Source: Litoribaculum gwangyangense (lineage in GTDB: Bacteria > Bacteroidota > Bacteroidia > Flavobacteriales > Flavobacteriaceae). Taken from it: a stretch of 64,000 bases of DNA. Shown here in pieces: positions 51,832-60,709 of this stretch. Location of the stretch: the NCBI RefSeq assembly GCF_039543505.1, contig NZ_BAABJW010000003.1, positions 62,001 to 126,000 of the forward strand. Reading direction: 5' to 3'. Below the pieces are notes generated by a model. That model saw only the letters and a list, made by a program, of their open reading frames with translations, had not been told where the DNA came from and made no database searches. A program made the translations under genes and the position numbers. Within the stretch, counting starts at the first letter, position 1. Each line of letters starts with the position of its first letter.

Positions 51832-51904
51832 AGCGGGAGACCGGGTTCGAACCGGCGACATTCAGCTTGGAAGGCTGACGCTCTACCAACTGAGCTACTC
51901 CCGC
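51832..51904 (-). tRNA. tRNA-Gly (anticodon TCC)
   Basis: 73-base cloverleaf on the minus strand. The acceptor stem GCGGGAG pairs with CTCCCGC (51904-51898 with 51839-51833). D-arm contains AGCTCAGTTGGTAGAGC, the anticodon loop is CTTCCAA giving TCC, and the T-arm has GGTTCGAACC. CCA is not encoded. It is followed by its own terminator and reads glycine codons GGA and GGG. Confidence 0.97.
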
Positions 51905-51951
51905 AATTATGGAAGACAAATATATTAACTGTTTCGTTAACTAAATAAAAA

Positions 51952-52377
51952 TTATAACTTTTTTAAAAAATGATATCCCAAAATGTTAAAACCTTGATTG
52001 TAATAAAATTTATGGGAAGGGTAATTAGTTACATAGGTATTTAACTCAACCGCTTCACAACCTTTGCCAGACACATAATCATAAATCCATTTGAAAAACT
52101 GTTTACCCAAACCTTTTCCTCTATAAGTTTCTTCAATAAAAACATGGTCTGGTTCAACACTTTTACCAGAGTAATGACGAGTACAAAACCATAGTCCACA
52201 AACGCCAATCAACTTTTCACCTTCTAAAATAACGGCACATTCATAATTTTGATTGACCATTTCATGGAAACGCTTCTGTAAAACTGGAAAAGAGATTTTT
52301 TCATCATTGAGTTTTTGTACTAATGGGATTATCAAATCTATATGTTCCTTATCTAAAATTTTAAATATAAAACCCAT
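51952..52377 (-). CDS. GNAT family N-acetyltransferase
   Basis: A 141-residue acetyl-CoA-dependent N-acetyltransferase of single-domain GNAT fold. The pyrophosphate-binding motif A is ETYRGKGLGKQFFKWIYDYV at about 88-107, preceded by DHVFIEE. The C-terminal LNTYVTNYPSHKFYYNQGFNILGYHF supplies the general-acid Tyr region. The N-terminus IFKILDKEHIDLIIPLVQKLN is complete. The acceptor (amine, peptide or small molecule) is unknown. It is divergent from a second, unrelated-looking GNAT gene with a damaged start. Confidence 0.88.
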   Translation of the reverse strand: MGFIFKILDKEHIDLIIPLVQKLNDEKISFPVLQKRFHEMVNQNYECAVILEGEKLIGVCGLWFCTRHYSGKSVEPDHVFIEETYRGKGLGKQFFKWIYDYVSGKGCEAVELNTYVTNYPSHKFYYNQGFNILGYHFLKKL

Positions 52378-52418
52378 AAATAAATTTTTCGTGAAGGTAA
52401 TAATTCCTCAAAATATTT

Positions 52419-52426
52419 TATGTTTG
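52419..52426 (+). promoter_or_regulatory. -7 box upstream of the start-damaged GNAT gene
   Basis: TATGTTTG fits TAnnTTTG; the transcription start would be near 52432. It shows that a promoter still exists for a frame whose normal start codon is lost. Confidence 0.35.
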
Positions 52427-52520
52427 ATTTATGAAATTCTAAACTGAACAGAACATTAAAAATTTAGATTACGATATAAGAATTATAAGTTCTTTAGAAA
52501 CTTATAAAGTTAGGCAACCT

Positions 52521-52910
52521 ATGTTAAGAGCTGGAAAACCAATAGAAACTTGTGTTTTTGATGGTGATGATTTAGAAACCACTTTTCATTTAGGTATTCA
52601 TACTAAAGATAAATTAGTTGGGATATGTTCCTTTTTTAAAAAAGACCACACTGATATTCAAGGAAAAAATCAATATCAGCTAAGGGGTATGGCAGTTTTG
52701 AAAGAATATCAAGGCTTGGGTTTAGGAAATATTATTTTAACCTACGGCGAAAAAATCCTTGAAGAGAAGAAAGTAGAAGTTATTTGGTGTAACGCCCGAG
52801 AAGTTGCCTTAAATTTTTATAAGAAATGTGGGTACCAAATTATTGGGAATTCATTCCTTATTCAAGATATTGGATGGCATTATGTAATGTTTAAGTTTAT
52901 AAATGATTAA
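52521..52910 (+). CDS. GNAT family N-acetyltransferase with lost or non-canonical start
   Basis: From the first in-frame ATG the product is 129 residues, with GNAT motif A GMAVLKEYQGLGLGNIILTYGEKIL and a C-terminal NFYKKCGYQIIG. But the homologous coding frame runs upstream through IRIISSLETYKVRQPMLRAGKP, the normal N-terminal strand and helix of this family, with no ATG, GTG or TTG. The likely original start is now ATA at 52476, or ATG at 52431 interrupted by TAA at 52440. Starting at 52521 would drop the first strand and helix of the fold, so the gene is probably decayed or uses a rare start. Confidence 0.65.
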   Translation: MLRAGKPIETCVFDGDDLETTFHLGIHTKDKLVGICSFFKKDHTDIQGKNQYQLRGMAVLKEYQGLGLGNIILTYGEKILEEKKVEVIWCNAREVALNFYKKCGYQIIGNSFLIQDIGWHYVMFKFIND

Positions 52911-52975
52911 TCCAAAATCAAACAAAGAGTTATTATAAACTCCAAATTTTGTAATTTTAATTTTACTCTATTAAA

Positions 52976-53743
52976 ATGAGAAGCAGAAATTTTAAATTAA
53001 GGTTATTATTAGGCGCTGGAATTGCCCTTTTTTTTGTTTTAAAAAGATGCAGTCAGCGTGAGGAAAACCCCTATACGGGGAGAATACAAACCATTTCAAT
53101 GAGTGCAAATGAAGAAATAGCGATTGGATTGCAAAGTGCCCCACAAATGGAAAAAGAATATGGTGGCTTACACCCCAATAATCAGTACCAAGCTTTGGTT
53201 GATAACGTAGGCAATAAACTGGTGAATAATAGTATTGCTAGAGAAACACCCTATCAATATGAATTCCATTTATTATCCGATCCAAATACCATTAATGCTT
53301 TTGCACTGCCAGGTGGACAAGTATTTATTACTTACGCCTTATTTTCGAAATTAGAAAACGAAGATCAATTGGCAGGTGTTTTGGGACACGAAATTGGACA
53401 TGTTTTAGGCAGGCACAGCGCAGAACGTATTGCAGAAAGTGAGTATTGGCAAGGTTTAGTAACAGCAGGATCGGTTGGAGCAGATATGGGTGGTTTAATA
53501 AGTGGTATTGGCCAAAATACATTACTTACAAACGGCAGAGATGATGAACTTGAGAGCGATGAATTAGGTGTTAAATTTATGATTAAAGCTGGCTATCAAC
53601 CAGAAGAAATGATTGGGGTTATGGAAATTCTTAAAACAGCCGCTGGACCAAACCGAGTTCCTGAATTTCAAAGTACACATCCAGACCCTGATAATAGGAT
53701 TGAAAAAATTAGAGAAGCTATCGAGAAATACAAAAATCAATAA
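52976..53743 (+). CDS. Periplasmic M48-family metalloprotease
   Basis: A 255-residue zinc protease of the BepA/LoiP group. The N-terminal hydrophobic stretch (about 9-24, LLLGAGIALFFVL, followed by KRC) is a signal or lipoprotein-like anchor. The catalytic site is LGHEIGHVLGRHSAERI with His138 and His142; the third ligand Glu lies in DELESDELGVKFM. Other blocks are LLSDPNTINAFALPGGQVFITYAL and THPDPDNRIEKI. Such enzymes do quality control of outer-membrane assembly. Single gene with a strong terminator. Confidence 0.93.
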   Translation: MRSRNFKLRLLLGAGIALFFVLKRCSQREENPYTGRIQTISMSANEEIAIGLQSAPQMEKEYGGLHPNNQYQALVDNVGNKLVNNSIARETPYQYEFHLLSDPNTINAFALPGGQVFITYALFSKLENEDQLAGVLGHEIGHVLGRHSAERIAESEYWQGLVTAGSVGADMGGLISGIGQNTLLTNGRDDELESDELGVKFMIKAGYQPEEMIGVMEILKTAAGPNRVPEFQSTHPDPDNRIEKIREAIEKYKNQ

Positions 53744-53747
53744 AATG

Positions 53748-53777
53748 AAAAAGCCTTGAAAAACAAGGCTTTTTTTG
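53748..53777 (+). terminator. Terminator after the M48 protease gene
   Basis: 11-bp perfect inverted repeat (53748-53758 and 53764-53774, A5 loop) followed by T-rich sequence to 53777. Confidence 0.87.
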
Positions 53778-53814
53778 TGAGCGACTAACTCAAATAATTA
53801 CATGTATCTTATAC

Positions 53815-54216
53815 TTATTTTTGTTTTTTACCTTTAGACAATGCTTCTTTGATAATAGCAGCTGTATCCTGAGCCCCGTGGAGCTCGGCATAATCTAAAG
53901 CTGTTTTTTTATTGTCACTTTTTGCTTTTAAGTTAGCTCCATGAACAATAAGAAGCTCCAAAATGTCGGTCCTATTAAATTTTGCCGCATACATAGCTGG
54001 AGTCATGCCATTAGATTTTTCATTCACATCTGCACCCCTAGCGATAAGTTTTTGAACGGTTTCTAAATCGCCTTTGGCAATAGATACACAAAATGAGTTC
54101 ACTTTAAAGAAATACTCATAGTTGCTAGTTTCGATGTTTGTGGAAATTGGTTCTGCGTTAACATTTGCAATTGAAAAACATAACGCAACAGCTGAAATAA
54201 TGATTGTTTTTTTCAT
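53815..54216 (-). CDS. Small exported ankyrin-repeat protein
   Basis: A 133-residue protein with a signal peptide (about 1-21, SIANVNA) and two to three ankyrin repeats at about 43-125. The repeats read LETVQKLIARGADVNEKSNGMTPAMYAAKF-type helix-loop-helix units, then LLIVHGANLKAKSDNKKTALDYAELHG, and the tail is basic (SKGKKQK). Ankyrin repeats bind proteins; the partner is unknown. It is alone and convergent with the M48 gene; no clear promoter is seen in the ~250-base gap towards gpmI, which holds no gene. Confidence 0.85.
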   Translation of the reverse strand: MKKTIIISAVALCFSIANVNAEPISTNIETSNYEYFFKVNSFCVSIAKGDLETVQKLIARGADVNEKSNGMTPAMYAAKFNRTDILELLIVHGANLKAKSDNKKTALDYAELHGAQDTAAIIKEALSKGKKQK

Positions 54217-54463
54217 GATGAAAGATTTTAATTTGATTTAATGATTCGTTTTTTGATATACTAAATAGACGCATTAAAATTCAATCTGTTACACTTAAAT
54301 GAGTAAATAACATATTTTTAACGTTTGTTTCACAATTAATTAACGGAATGTATAATTTGACAGAAAAACAAAAAAGCCTTTAAATACGATGCTTTTCAAG
54401 AGCTATTTATCTGTTTTTATATCAAACTTAATTATCTTTACAGCATATTTAAATTTTAACAGA

Positions 54464-55981
54464 ATGAACAAAAAAGTTATCTTAATGATACTCGACGGGT
54501 GGGGTAATTCTCCAGATCCCAAAGTATCTGCCATAGACCATGCGAACACTCCTTTTATAGATTCTCTTTATAAAAAATACCCTTATGCCACCTTAAGAAC
54601 AGATGGTTTACATGTTGGTTTACCAGAAGGACAAATGGGTAATAGCGAAGTGGGCCACATGAATTTGGGAGCTGGGAGAATAGTCTATCAAGATTTGGTT
54701 AAGGTAAATTTAGCTGTTAAAAATAAAACATTGAATACCGAAAAAGTGTTGGTTGATGCATTTAATTATGCTAAAAAGCAAAATAAAGATGTGCATTTTT
54801 TAGGCCTTTTGAGTGACGGTGGTGTACATTCTCATATTAATCACTTATTTGGGTTATTAGATGCCGCAAATGATTTTGGGTTGAAAAATATTTATGTCCA
54901 TGCCTTTACAGACGGTCGCGATGTGGACCCCAAATCCGGATTCGGATTTCTCACAGAATTAGAATCCCACTTGGAAAAAACAAATGGTAAGTTAGCCACC
55001 GTTACTGGTAGATACTATGCTATGGATAGGGATAAACGATGGGAACGTGTTAAAATAGCTTATGATGCTATGGTAAATGGTGTTGGAGAAAAATCGACCA
55101 ATGTAACAGATACCATCCAAAAAAGTTACAATAATGATATTACCGATGAATTCATTAAACCTATCATAATGGTTGATGACAACAGCGAGCCTGTTGCGAA
55201 AATTAAAGATGGAGATGTGGTTGTATTTTTCAATTTTAGAACAGATCGCGGTCGCGAACTAACCGAAGCCTTGTCTCAAACAGATTTTCATGAGCAAAAC
55301 ATGCATAAATTAAATTTGCACTACGTAACGCTTACTAATTATGATGACACTTATAAAAACGTAAATGTTATTTTTAACAAAGATAATTTAACCGAGACCT
55401 TAGGAGAAGTTTTAGAAAAGTATCATAAAAAACAAATAAGAATTGCTGAAACCGAAAAATATCCACATGTAACTTTCTTTTTCTCTGGTGGAAGAGAAAC
55501 CCCATTTGATGGTGAGACTCGTATTTTAAGAAACTCTCCAAAAGTGGCGACCTATGATTTAAAACCAGAAATGAGTGCTTACGAATTACGTGATGCCTTG
55601 GTTCCTGAATTACAAAAAGGAGATGTAGATTTTGTTTGTTTAAATTTTGCCAATGGTGATATGGTTGGTCACACAGGAGTGATGGAAGCTGCAATAAAAG
55701 CATGCGAAGCCGTTGACGTATGTGTTAAAGATGTAGTAACAGCGGCTTTAGAAAATGGCTACACTACACTTCTAATAGCCGACCATGGAAATTGTGAAAC
55801 CATGATAAACCCAGATGGTTCACCCAACACTGCTCATACTACTAACCCGGTTCCTGTTATTTTAATTGATAATGAATTAACCCATATTAATCATGGTATT
55901 TTAGGTGATATGGCACCAACTATTTTAAAACTTATGGGAATTCCACAACCAGAAGCCATGACACAACACGCTTTAGTATAA
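54464..55981 (+). CDS. gpmI: 2,3-bisphosphoglycerate-independent phosphoglycerate mutase
   Basis: Interconverts 3- and 2-phosphoglycerate in glycolysis with two Mn2+. I start at the Met of MNKKVILMILDGWG, giving the usual 505 residues; the longer frame from 54389 adds 25 unrelated hydrophobic residues. Motifs: LMILDGWGNSPDPK (metal Asp), GNSEVGHMNLGAGR with the phospho-acceptor Ser, HAFTDGRDVDPKSG, FNFRTDRGRELTEAL, CLNFANGDMVGHTG and LIADHGNCE. It is followed at 47 bases by a HAD-like gene. Secure call. Confidence 0.97.
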   Translation: MNKKVILMILDGWGNSPDPKVSAIDHANTPFIDSLYKKYPYATLRTDGLHVGLPEGQMGNSEVGHMNLGAGRIVYQDLVKVNLAVKNKTLNTEKVLVDAFNYAKKQNKDVHFLGLLSDGGVHSHINHLFGLLDAANDFGLKNIYVHAFTDGRDVDPKSGFGFLTELESHLEKTNGKLATVTGRYYAMDRDKRWERVKIAYDAMVNGVGEKSTNVTDTIQKSYNNDITDEFIKPIIMVDDNSEPVAKIKDGDVVVFFNFRTDRGRELTEALSQTDFHEQNMHKLNLHYVTLTNYDDTYKNVNVIFNKDNLTETLGEVLEKYHKKQIRIAETEKYPHVTFFFSGGRETPFDGETRILRNSPKVATYDLKPEMSAYELRDALVPELQKGDVDFVCLNFANGDMVGHTGVMEAAIKACEAVDVCVKDVVTAALENGYTTLLIADHGNCETMINPDGSPNTAHTTNPVPVILIDNELTHINHGILGDMAPTILKLMGIPQPEAMTQHALV

Positions 55982-56028
55982 TCATTAAAAATTATTGTAC
56001 TTTTACCAAACTCAAGTCTTTATTTTAA

Positions 56029-56433
56029 ATGAATTTTAGCCACAGATTAATAATTGCCGTAGATTTTGATGGTACCATAGTAGAGGATGCTTATCCAAAA
56101 ATAGGTAAACCCATGATTTTTGCTTTTGAAACTCTAAAAAAGTTACAAGAAAAAGGGCATATGCTTATTTTATGGACTTACAGACATGGAGATAGGCTTG
56201 ATGAGGCTGTAAAATTTTGTGAGGAAAACGGTATTATATTTTACGCTGTTAACGACAGTTACCCTGAAGAACATTTTAACAACAACAGTAGTAGAAAAAT
56301 CCATGCAGATTTATTTATAGATGATAGAAATGTTGGGGGATTTCCTGGTTGGGGTGAAATTTACCAACTACTTACTAATGAAACACCTCAAATTCCCCAA
56401 AAGAAAAAAAGTTTTTTAGACTTTTTTAAATAA
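56029..56433 (+). CDS. HAD-like phosphatase, BT0820 type
   Basis: A 134-residue minimal HAD-fold protein. Motif I is AVDFDGTIVED (nucleophile and acid-base Asp), motif II is the Thr in LILWTYRHGD, and motif IV is LFIDDRNVGG. There is no cap domain, so large substrates such as phosphoproteins or sugar phosphates could fit. Similar Bacteroides proteins have solved structures but no certain substrate. It follows gpmI in the same direction and may be co-transcribed; its stop lies 3 bases from the convergent CoA-transferase stop. Confidence 0.85.
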   Translation: MNFSHRLIIAVDFDGTIVEDAYPKIGKPMIFAFETLKKLQEKGHMLILWTYRHGDRLDEAVKFCEENGIIFYAVNDSYPEEHFNNNSSRKIHADLFIDDRNVGGFPGWGEIYQLLTNETPQIPQKKKSFLDFFK

Positions 56434-56436
56434 TTA

Positions 56437-57705
56437 CTAAATCATCAAGTCATAATAAGCTTTATCAATGGTTTCTCTATGGTCCGGGTGGGCAATATTT
56501 ACTAATGCCTTCACTCTATCTTTAATGGTTTTCCCATACAAATTCGCAATTCCATACTCAGTTACCACATAATGTACATGAGATCTAGTGGTTACAACTC
56601 CAGCACCCGGTTTTAGTGATGGCACTATCCTACTCATACCCTTTTTGGTTACAGAAGGCAATGCTATAATAGCTTTTCCACCCTCACTTAAGGATGCTCC
56701 TCTAATATAATCCATTTGACCACCTACACCAGAGTACATTTTTGCACCAATAGAATCTGCGCAAACTTGACCAGTAAGGTCAACTTCTATGGCCGAATTA
56801 ATAGCTACCATTTTAGGGTTTTGTTTAATTATTGAAGCATCATTTACATAGTCTGAAGCTCGCATTTCAATAAAAGGGTTATCATCAACATAATCGTATA
56901 AACGTTTTGAGCCAACTAAAAAAGTAGCTAAGGCACGCCCAGGATTAATAGCTTTAAAATCTCCGTTTATAACATCATTTAAAATTAAATCAATAACACC
57001 ATCAGAAAACATTTCAGTATGCAAACCTAAATTTTTATGATTAGTTAGTCTTGATAATACAGCATTTGGAATACTACCAATACCCATTTGCAAAGTGCTC
57101 TCGTCTTCAATTAAACTGGCAACAAAATCACCTATTTTATTCTCTGTGGCCGTTGGTTCACCCAAATAATGTGTAGGAATAGGCTCATCGCATTCAACAA
57201 ATAAATCTATTTCAGTATGGTGAATAATACCATCACCATGAGTCCGAGGCATTTGTTTGTTTACTTGTGCTATTACAATTTTAGCATTATCTATAGCTGC
57301 TAAAGTAGCCTCAACTGAAACACCTAAAGAACAATATCCGTGTTTATCAGGTACAGATACATGAATAAAAGCCACATCTAAAGGGAGAATATTTCGTTTA
57401 AACAATAATGGCAATTCACTTAAAAAAACAGGTGTGTACGAACCATTACCAGCTGTTAAAGTGTGACGGACATTGTTACCTATAAAAAAAGAATTAACAT
57501 GAAAACTATCTTTATAATTTGGGTTTGCATAGGGTGTTTCTCCTTCAACATGCAAATGGCAAATTTCAACATTACGCAATTCTTCATGTCTTTCTACTAT
57601 AGCTTTCATTAACAATTGAGGAGCCGCCGCTGCTGCTTGAATATATATCCTGTTATTTGATTTTATAACTCTTACAGCCTCCTCTGCACTTACAATTTTA
57701 TACAT
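56437..57705 (-). CDS. Acetyl-CoA hydrolase/CoA-transferase family protein
   Basis: A 422-residue class I CoA-transferase starting at the Met of MYKIVSAEEAV; an upstream ATG at 57729 adds 8 residues. The active-site Glu lies in HTEMFSDGVIDL, with GVGGQMDYIRGA as the second CoA-binding signature and RSHVHYVVTEYGIANL near the end. The N-terminal half has IYIQAAAAAPQLLMKAIV. It is most like 4-hydroxybutyrate or acetate/butyrate CoA-transferases (Cat2-like); the acceptor acid is not determined. Single gene, convergent with the HAD gene and divergent from map. Confidence 0.87.
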   Translation of the reverse strand: MYKIVSAEEAVRVIKSNNRIYIQAAAAAPQLLMKAIVERHEELRNVEICHLHVEGETPYANPNYKDSFHVNSFFIGNNVRHTLTAGNGSYTPVFLSELPLLFKRNILPLDVAFIHVSVPDKHGYCSLGVSVEATLAAIDNAKIVIAQVNKQMPRTHGDGIIHHTEIDLFVECDEPIPTHYLGEPTATENKIGDFVASLIEDESTLQMGIGSIPNAVLSRLTNHKNLGLHTEMFSDGVIDLILNDVINGDFKAINPGRALATFLVGSKRLYDYVDDNPFIEMRASDYVNDASIIKQNPKMVAINSAIEVDLTGQVCADSIGAKMYSGVGGQMDYIRGASLSEGGKAIIALPSVTKKGMSRIVPSLKPGAGVVTTRSHVHYVVTEYGIANLYGKTIKDRVKALVNIAHPDHRETIDKAYYDLMI

Positions 57706-57802
57706 TTTGTACAATAATTTATACAACAAAATTATCCAATAATAAGCTAAAAAAACCTGTCAAAAATCATAAATCACAAAAATCAATAAAACTTAATTTA
57801 AG

Positions 57803-57810
57803 TATCTTTG
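57803..57810 (+). promoter_or_regulatory. map -7 box
   Basis: TATCTTTG fits TAnnTTTG. Its last three bases are the TTG of an upstream in-frame start (57808), which is therefore not used; the ATG at 57826 gives a leader of about 10 bases. Confidence 0.45.
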
Positions 57811-57825
57811 CTATTATTTTTAAAT

Positions 57826-58644
57826 ATGATAGAAGTAAAAACGAGAGAAGAAATTGAATTAATGCGCGAAAGTGCTTTAATAGTGTCTAAAACACTTGGC
57901 GAAATAGCCAAAGCCATTAAGCCAGGAGTAACCTCCCTTCAATTGGATAAAATTGCAGAAGAATGTATAAGGGATCAAGGAGCGATTCCAGGATTTTTAG
58001 GACTTTACGATTTTCCTAACACACTATGCATGAGTCCCAACAGTCAAGTGGTTCATGGAATCCCCAATTCGGAACCTTTAGTTGAAGGCGATATTATTTC
58101 CATTGATTGTGGCGCTTTAAAAAATGGTTTTTACGGCGATCATGCTTATACTTTTCCTGTTGGTGAAATAGCTCCTGAAACAGCAAAACTTCTTCAAGTA
58201 ACAAAAGAATCACTTTATATTGGTATTAGAGAATTCAAAGCAAATAATCGTGTAGGCGATGTTGGTTTCGCCATTCAAAAATATTGTGAAGACCATGGTT
58301 ACGGAGTTGTTAGGGAATTAGTTGGGCATGGTTTAGGCAAAAAAATGCATGAAGATCCAGAAATGCCAAATTATGGTAAACGTGGTCGAGGCAAAAAATT
58401 TGTCGAAGGTATGGTAGTGGCTATAGAGCCCATGATAAACATGGGAACACACCGTATAAAGCAACACAGAGATGGATGGACCATCACGACATTAGATAAT
58501 AAACCCAGTGCGCATTTTGAACATGATGTAGCCCTTATTGATGGTAAACCTGAATTACTTTCTACCTTTGCATACATTTATGAAGCATTGGGCATTGAAA
58601 GCAATGAAGAGGAAGAATTTCGTAAAGAAGCAATAATTTTATAG
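57826..58644 (+). CDS. map: Methionine aminopeptidase, type I
   Basis: Removes the initiator methionine from new proteins. 272 residues from ATG 57826. All five metal ligands are visible: IDCGALKNGFYGDHAYTF (two Asp), VGHGLGKKMHEDP (His), VAIEPMIN (Glu) and HFEHDVALI (Glu), with the second-shell His in QVVHGIP. The C-terminal ~20 residues (ESNEEEEFRKEAIIL) are an acidic extension beyond the core, common in Bacteroidota. No N-terminal zinc finger. It heads a tight run with a cupin (2 bases) and a methyltransferase (6 bases). Confidence 0.97.
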   Translation: MIEVKTREEIELMRESALIVSKTLGEIAKAIKPGVTSLQLDKIAEECIRDQGAIPGFLGLYDFPNTLCMSPNSQVVHGIPNSEPLVEGDIISIDCGALKNGFYGDHAYTFPVGEIAPETAKLLQVTKESLYIGIREFKANNRVGDVGFAIQKYCEDHGYGVVRELVGHGLGKKMHEDPEMPNYGKRGRGKKFVEGMVVAIEPMINMGTHRIKQHRDGWTITTLDNKPSAHFEHDVALIDGKPELLSTFAYIYEALGIESNEEEEFRKEAIIL

Positions 58645-58646
58645 TT

Positions 58647-58964
58647 ATGAATTTTAACATTTTTGAAATTCCAAAAAAACAATTAACCAAAGGCATATCG
58701 GGCAGATATGTTCACTCTGAAAATATGACCATAGGCTTTGTGAGTATCGATAAAGGTTCCGTCATGCCTGCGCACTCGCATATGCATGAACAAACTACTC
58801 AAGTAACATCAGGGAAATTAGAAATGACTATTGATGGTGTTAGGCAAATCTTAGAACCTGGAAACATTACTATTATTCCTTCAAATGCCGTGCATAGCGC
58901 TATTGCTATAACCGACTGCGAGGTAATCGATACATTTTGCCCTGTGAGGGAAGATTATAAATAA
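58647..58964 (+). CDS. Small cupin-domain protein
   Basis: A 105-residue single-domain cupin. Motif 1 is GSVMPAHSHMHEQTTQVTSG with two His and a Glu/Gln arrangement as metal ligands, and motif 2 is PGNITIIPSNAVHSAIA with the last His. It should bind a metal and a small molecule; whether enzyme or sensor is unclear. It sits 2 bases after map and 6 before a methyltransferase, all likely one transcript. No signal peptide, so cytoplasmic. Confidence 0.88.
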   Translation: MNFNIFEIPKKQLTKGISGRYVHSENMTIGFVSIDKGSVMPAHSHMHEQTTQVTSGKLEMTIDGVRQILEPGNITIIPSNAVHSAIAITDCEVIDTFCPVREDYK

Positions 58965-58970
58965 TCTCCA

Positions 58971-59738
58971 TTGAAAAAACTTTTCAAGTTTATACTAAAC
59001 ACTATTCCCAGAACTTTGCTTATTAGGTTGAGCTATGTTGTTCGTCCTCTTTTAGTAGTTTTATTAAAAGGAAATAAATTTACAGACCCCATCGACGGTA
59101 AAAGTTTTAAAGCCTTTTTACCTTATGGTTATGGGAACCAGCGAAACAATGTACTATCGCCATCTAGCCTTTCTTTAGAAAGGCATCGTTTACTTTGGTT
59201 ATATCTTAAAAATGAAACAGATTTCTTTTCAGCTCAATTAAAAGTTTTACATTTTGCACCAGAGCAAGCTTTTTACAAGCGCTTCAAAAAAATGGAAAAT
59301 CTCGAATACATTACCACCGATTTAAATTCGCCATTAGCTGATGTAAAAGCTGATATATGTGATTTACCGTTTGAGGACAATGAATTTGATATTATTCTTT
59401 GCAATCATGTTTTAGAGCACATTCCAAATGATACTAAAGCGATGCAAGAACTATACAGAGTTTTAAATGTTGGTGGAATGGGAATTTTTCAAATACCTCA
59501 AGACTTAAGTAGAGAAAAAACTTTTGAAGACAATACGATAACCGATAAAAAAGAGCGGGCTAAAATTTTTGGACAATATGACCACGTTCGGGTTTACGGT
59601 CGTGATTATTTTGATAAACTACGACATATTGGTTTTAAAGTTGAAGAAGTAGATTATACTTCAAAAATTTCAAATGAGGACATCAAAAAGTATTGTTTAG
59701 CTAAAGGGGAAATAATCCCTGTTGTTTATAAAAATTAA
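58971..59738 (+). CDS. Class I SAM-dependent methyltransferase
   Basis: A 255-residue methyltransferase with a TTG start (no ATG nearby). The N-terminal ~60 residues are basic and hydrophobic (FKFILNTIPRTLLIRL) and may touch the membrane. Motif I is unusual, KVLHFAPEQAFYKRF, lacking the GxGxG loop; YITTDLNSPLADVKADICDLPFEDNEFDIILCNHV-type motifs follow, with the VLEHIPNDTKAMQE core and NVGGMGIFQIP. This resembles methyltransferases fused or linked to polysaccharide and lipid work; the substrate is unknown. The stop overlaps the convergent apbE stop by 4 bases. Confidence 0.85.
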   Translation: MKKLFKFILNTIPRTLLIRLSYVVRPLLVVLLKGNKFTDPIDGKSFKAFLPYGYGNQRNNVLSPSSLSLERHRLLWLYLKNETDFFSAQLKVLHFAPEQAFYKRFKKMENLEYITTDLNSPLADVKADICDLPFEDNEFDIILCNHVLEHIPNDTKAMQELYRVLNVGGMGIFQIPQDLSREKTFEDNTITDKKERAKIFGQYDHVRVYGRDYFDKLRHIGFKVEEVDYTSKISNEDIKKYCLAKGEIIPVVYKN

Positions 59739-60709
59739 TTTTCTGGAAATCCGTTTAACGAGAGGGTATCAAATTCATTTTTATCATTTTCAAAAATTAA
59801 AAACACTTTAAGTTCGTGGTGGTTTTTTAAAAAATCCTTCACTTTTTCTATACCCATAGCTTTAAAAGCTGTTGCATATGCATCGGCAGTCATGCAATCC
59901 TCAGCAATTACAGAAATACTTAATAAGTTAGTTTTACTAGGGTAACCCGTTTTAGTATCAATTATGTGAGCATATCTATTACCGTTTTCATCAATTTTAA
60001 ATTTTCTATAAGTTCCCGAAGTTGCCATGGCTTCATCTTGTAAACTTATTGCCTTTAAAATAGATTGAGTACCATCAAAATGAGGCATCTCAACCCCTAC
60101 TTTCCAAGAACTTTGCTTTTCAACATTGATACCTCTAACTCTAATCTCACCTCCAATTTCTACCAAATAATTTTTCACGTTTTGAGACTCTAAAAACTCC
60201 CCTATCACATCAACCCCATAGCCTTTTGCAATAGCATTAAAATCTATGAAAGCATCTTTTGGCTTCTTGAGAGTCTTTTCATTTATAATTATTTTATTAA
60301 ACCCAACCGACTGCATTAAGCTATCAATTTTCAAACTATCTAGATTAATTATACTGTTTTCTGGCCCAAAATCCCAAGCATTGACCACCGCGCCTATAGT
60401 AGGATCGAAGGCACCATCCGTCTCATAAAATATTTGTTTAGAAGCATTAAAAACATTTTCAAAATAAACATCCATATCAACTTCCTCATTTCTATTGATT
60501 CTTGAAATTAGGGAATTGGTTTGATAGGTAGATAACGATTTATTGAGATTGTAAAATAGGCTATCAAATTCTTCTTTATAATTAATTTCAGAATCATAAA
60601 TAATTGAATAACCTGTGCCAAAAATCTCACCAGATAGTTTGGTGTTCTTTAATTCCTTTTTACAAGCTAAAACTGAAAGTGCAAAAAATATTAGTAATAA
60701 TTGCTTCAT
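59735..60709 (-). CDS. apbE: FAD:protein FMN transferase, lipoprotein
   Basis: Attaches FMN from FAD covalently to Thr or Ser of target proteins, including NqrB and NqrC of the sodium pump encoded next door. The 324 residues begin with a lipoprotein signal (lipobox LSVLAC at about 12-17). Core blocks are GTGYSIIYDSE, DGAFDPTIGAVVNAWDFG, IDFNAIAKGYGVDVI, the GGEIRVRG turn, TSGTYRKF and HIIDTKTGYP with the metal site ADAYATAFKAMG. It directly follows a 125-residue gene (TAA-ATG junction) and is convergent with a methyltransferase. Together with nqr, it forms an assembly neighbourhood. Confidence 0.95.
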   Translation of the reverse strand: MKQLLLIFFALSVLACKKELKNTKLSGEIFGTGYSIIYDSEINYKEEFDSLFYNLNKSLSTYQTNSLISRINRNEEVDMDVYFENVFNASKQIFYETDGAFDPTIGAVVNAWDFGPENSIINLDSLKIDSLMQSVGFNKIIINEKTLKKPKDAFIDFNAIAKGYGVDVIGEFLESQNVKNYLVEIGGEIRVRGINVEKQSSWKVGVEMPHFDGTQSILKAISLQDEAMATSGTYRKFKIDENGNRYAHIIDTKTGYPSKTNLLSISVIAEDCMTADAYATAFKAMGIEKVKDFLKNHHELKVFLIFENDKNEFDTLSLNGFPEN

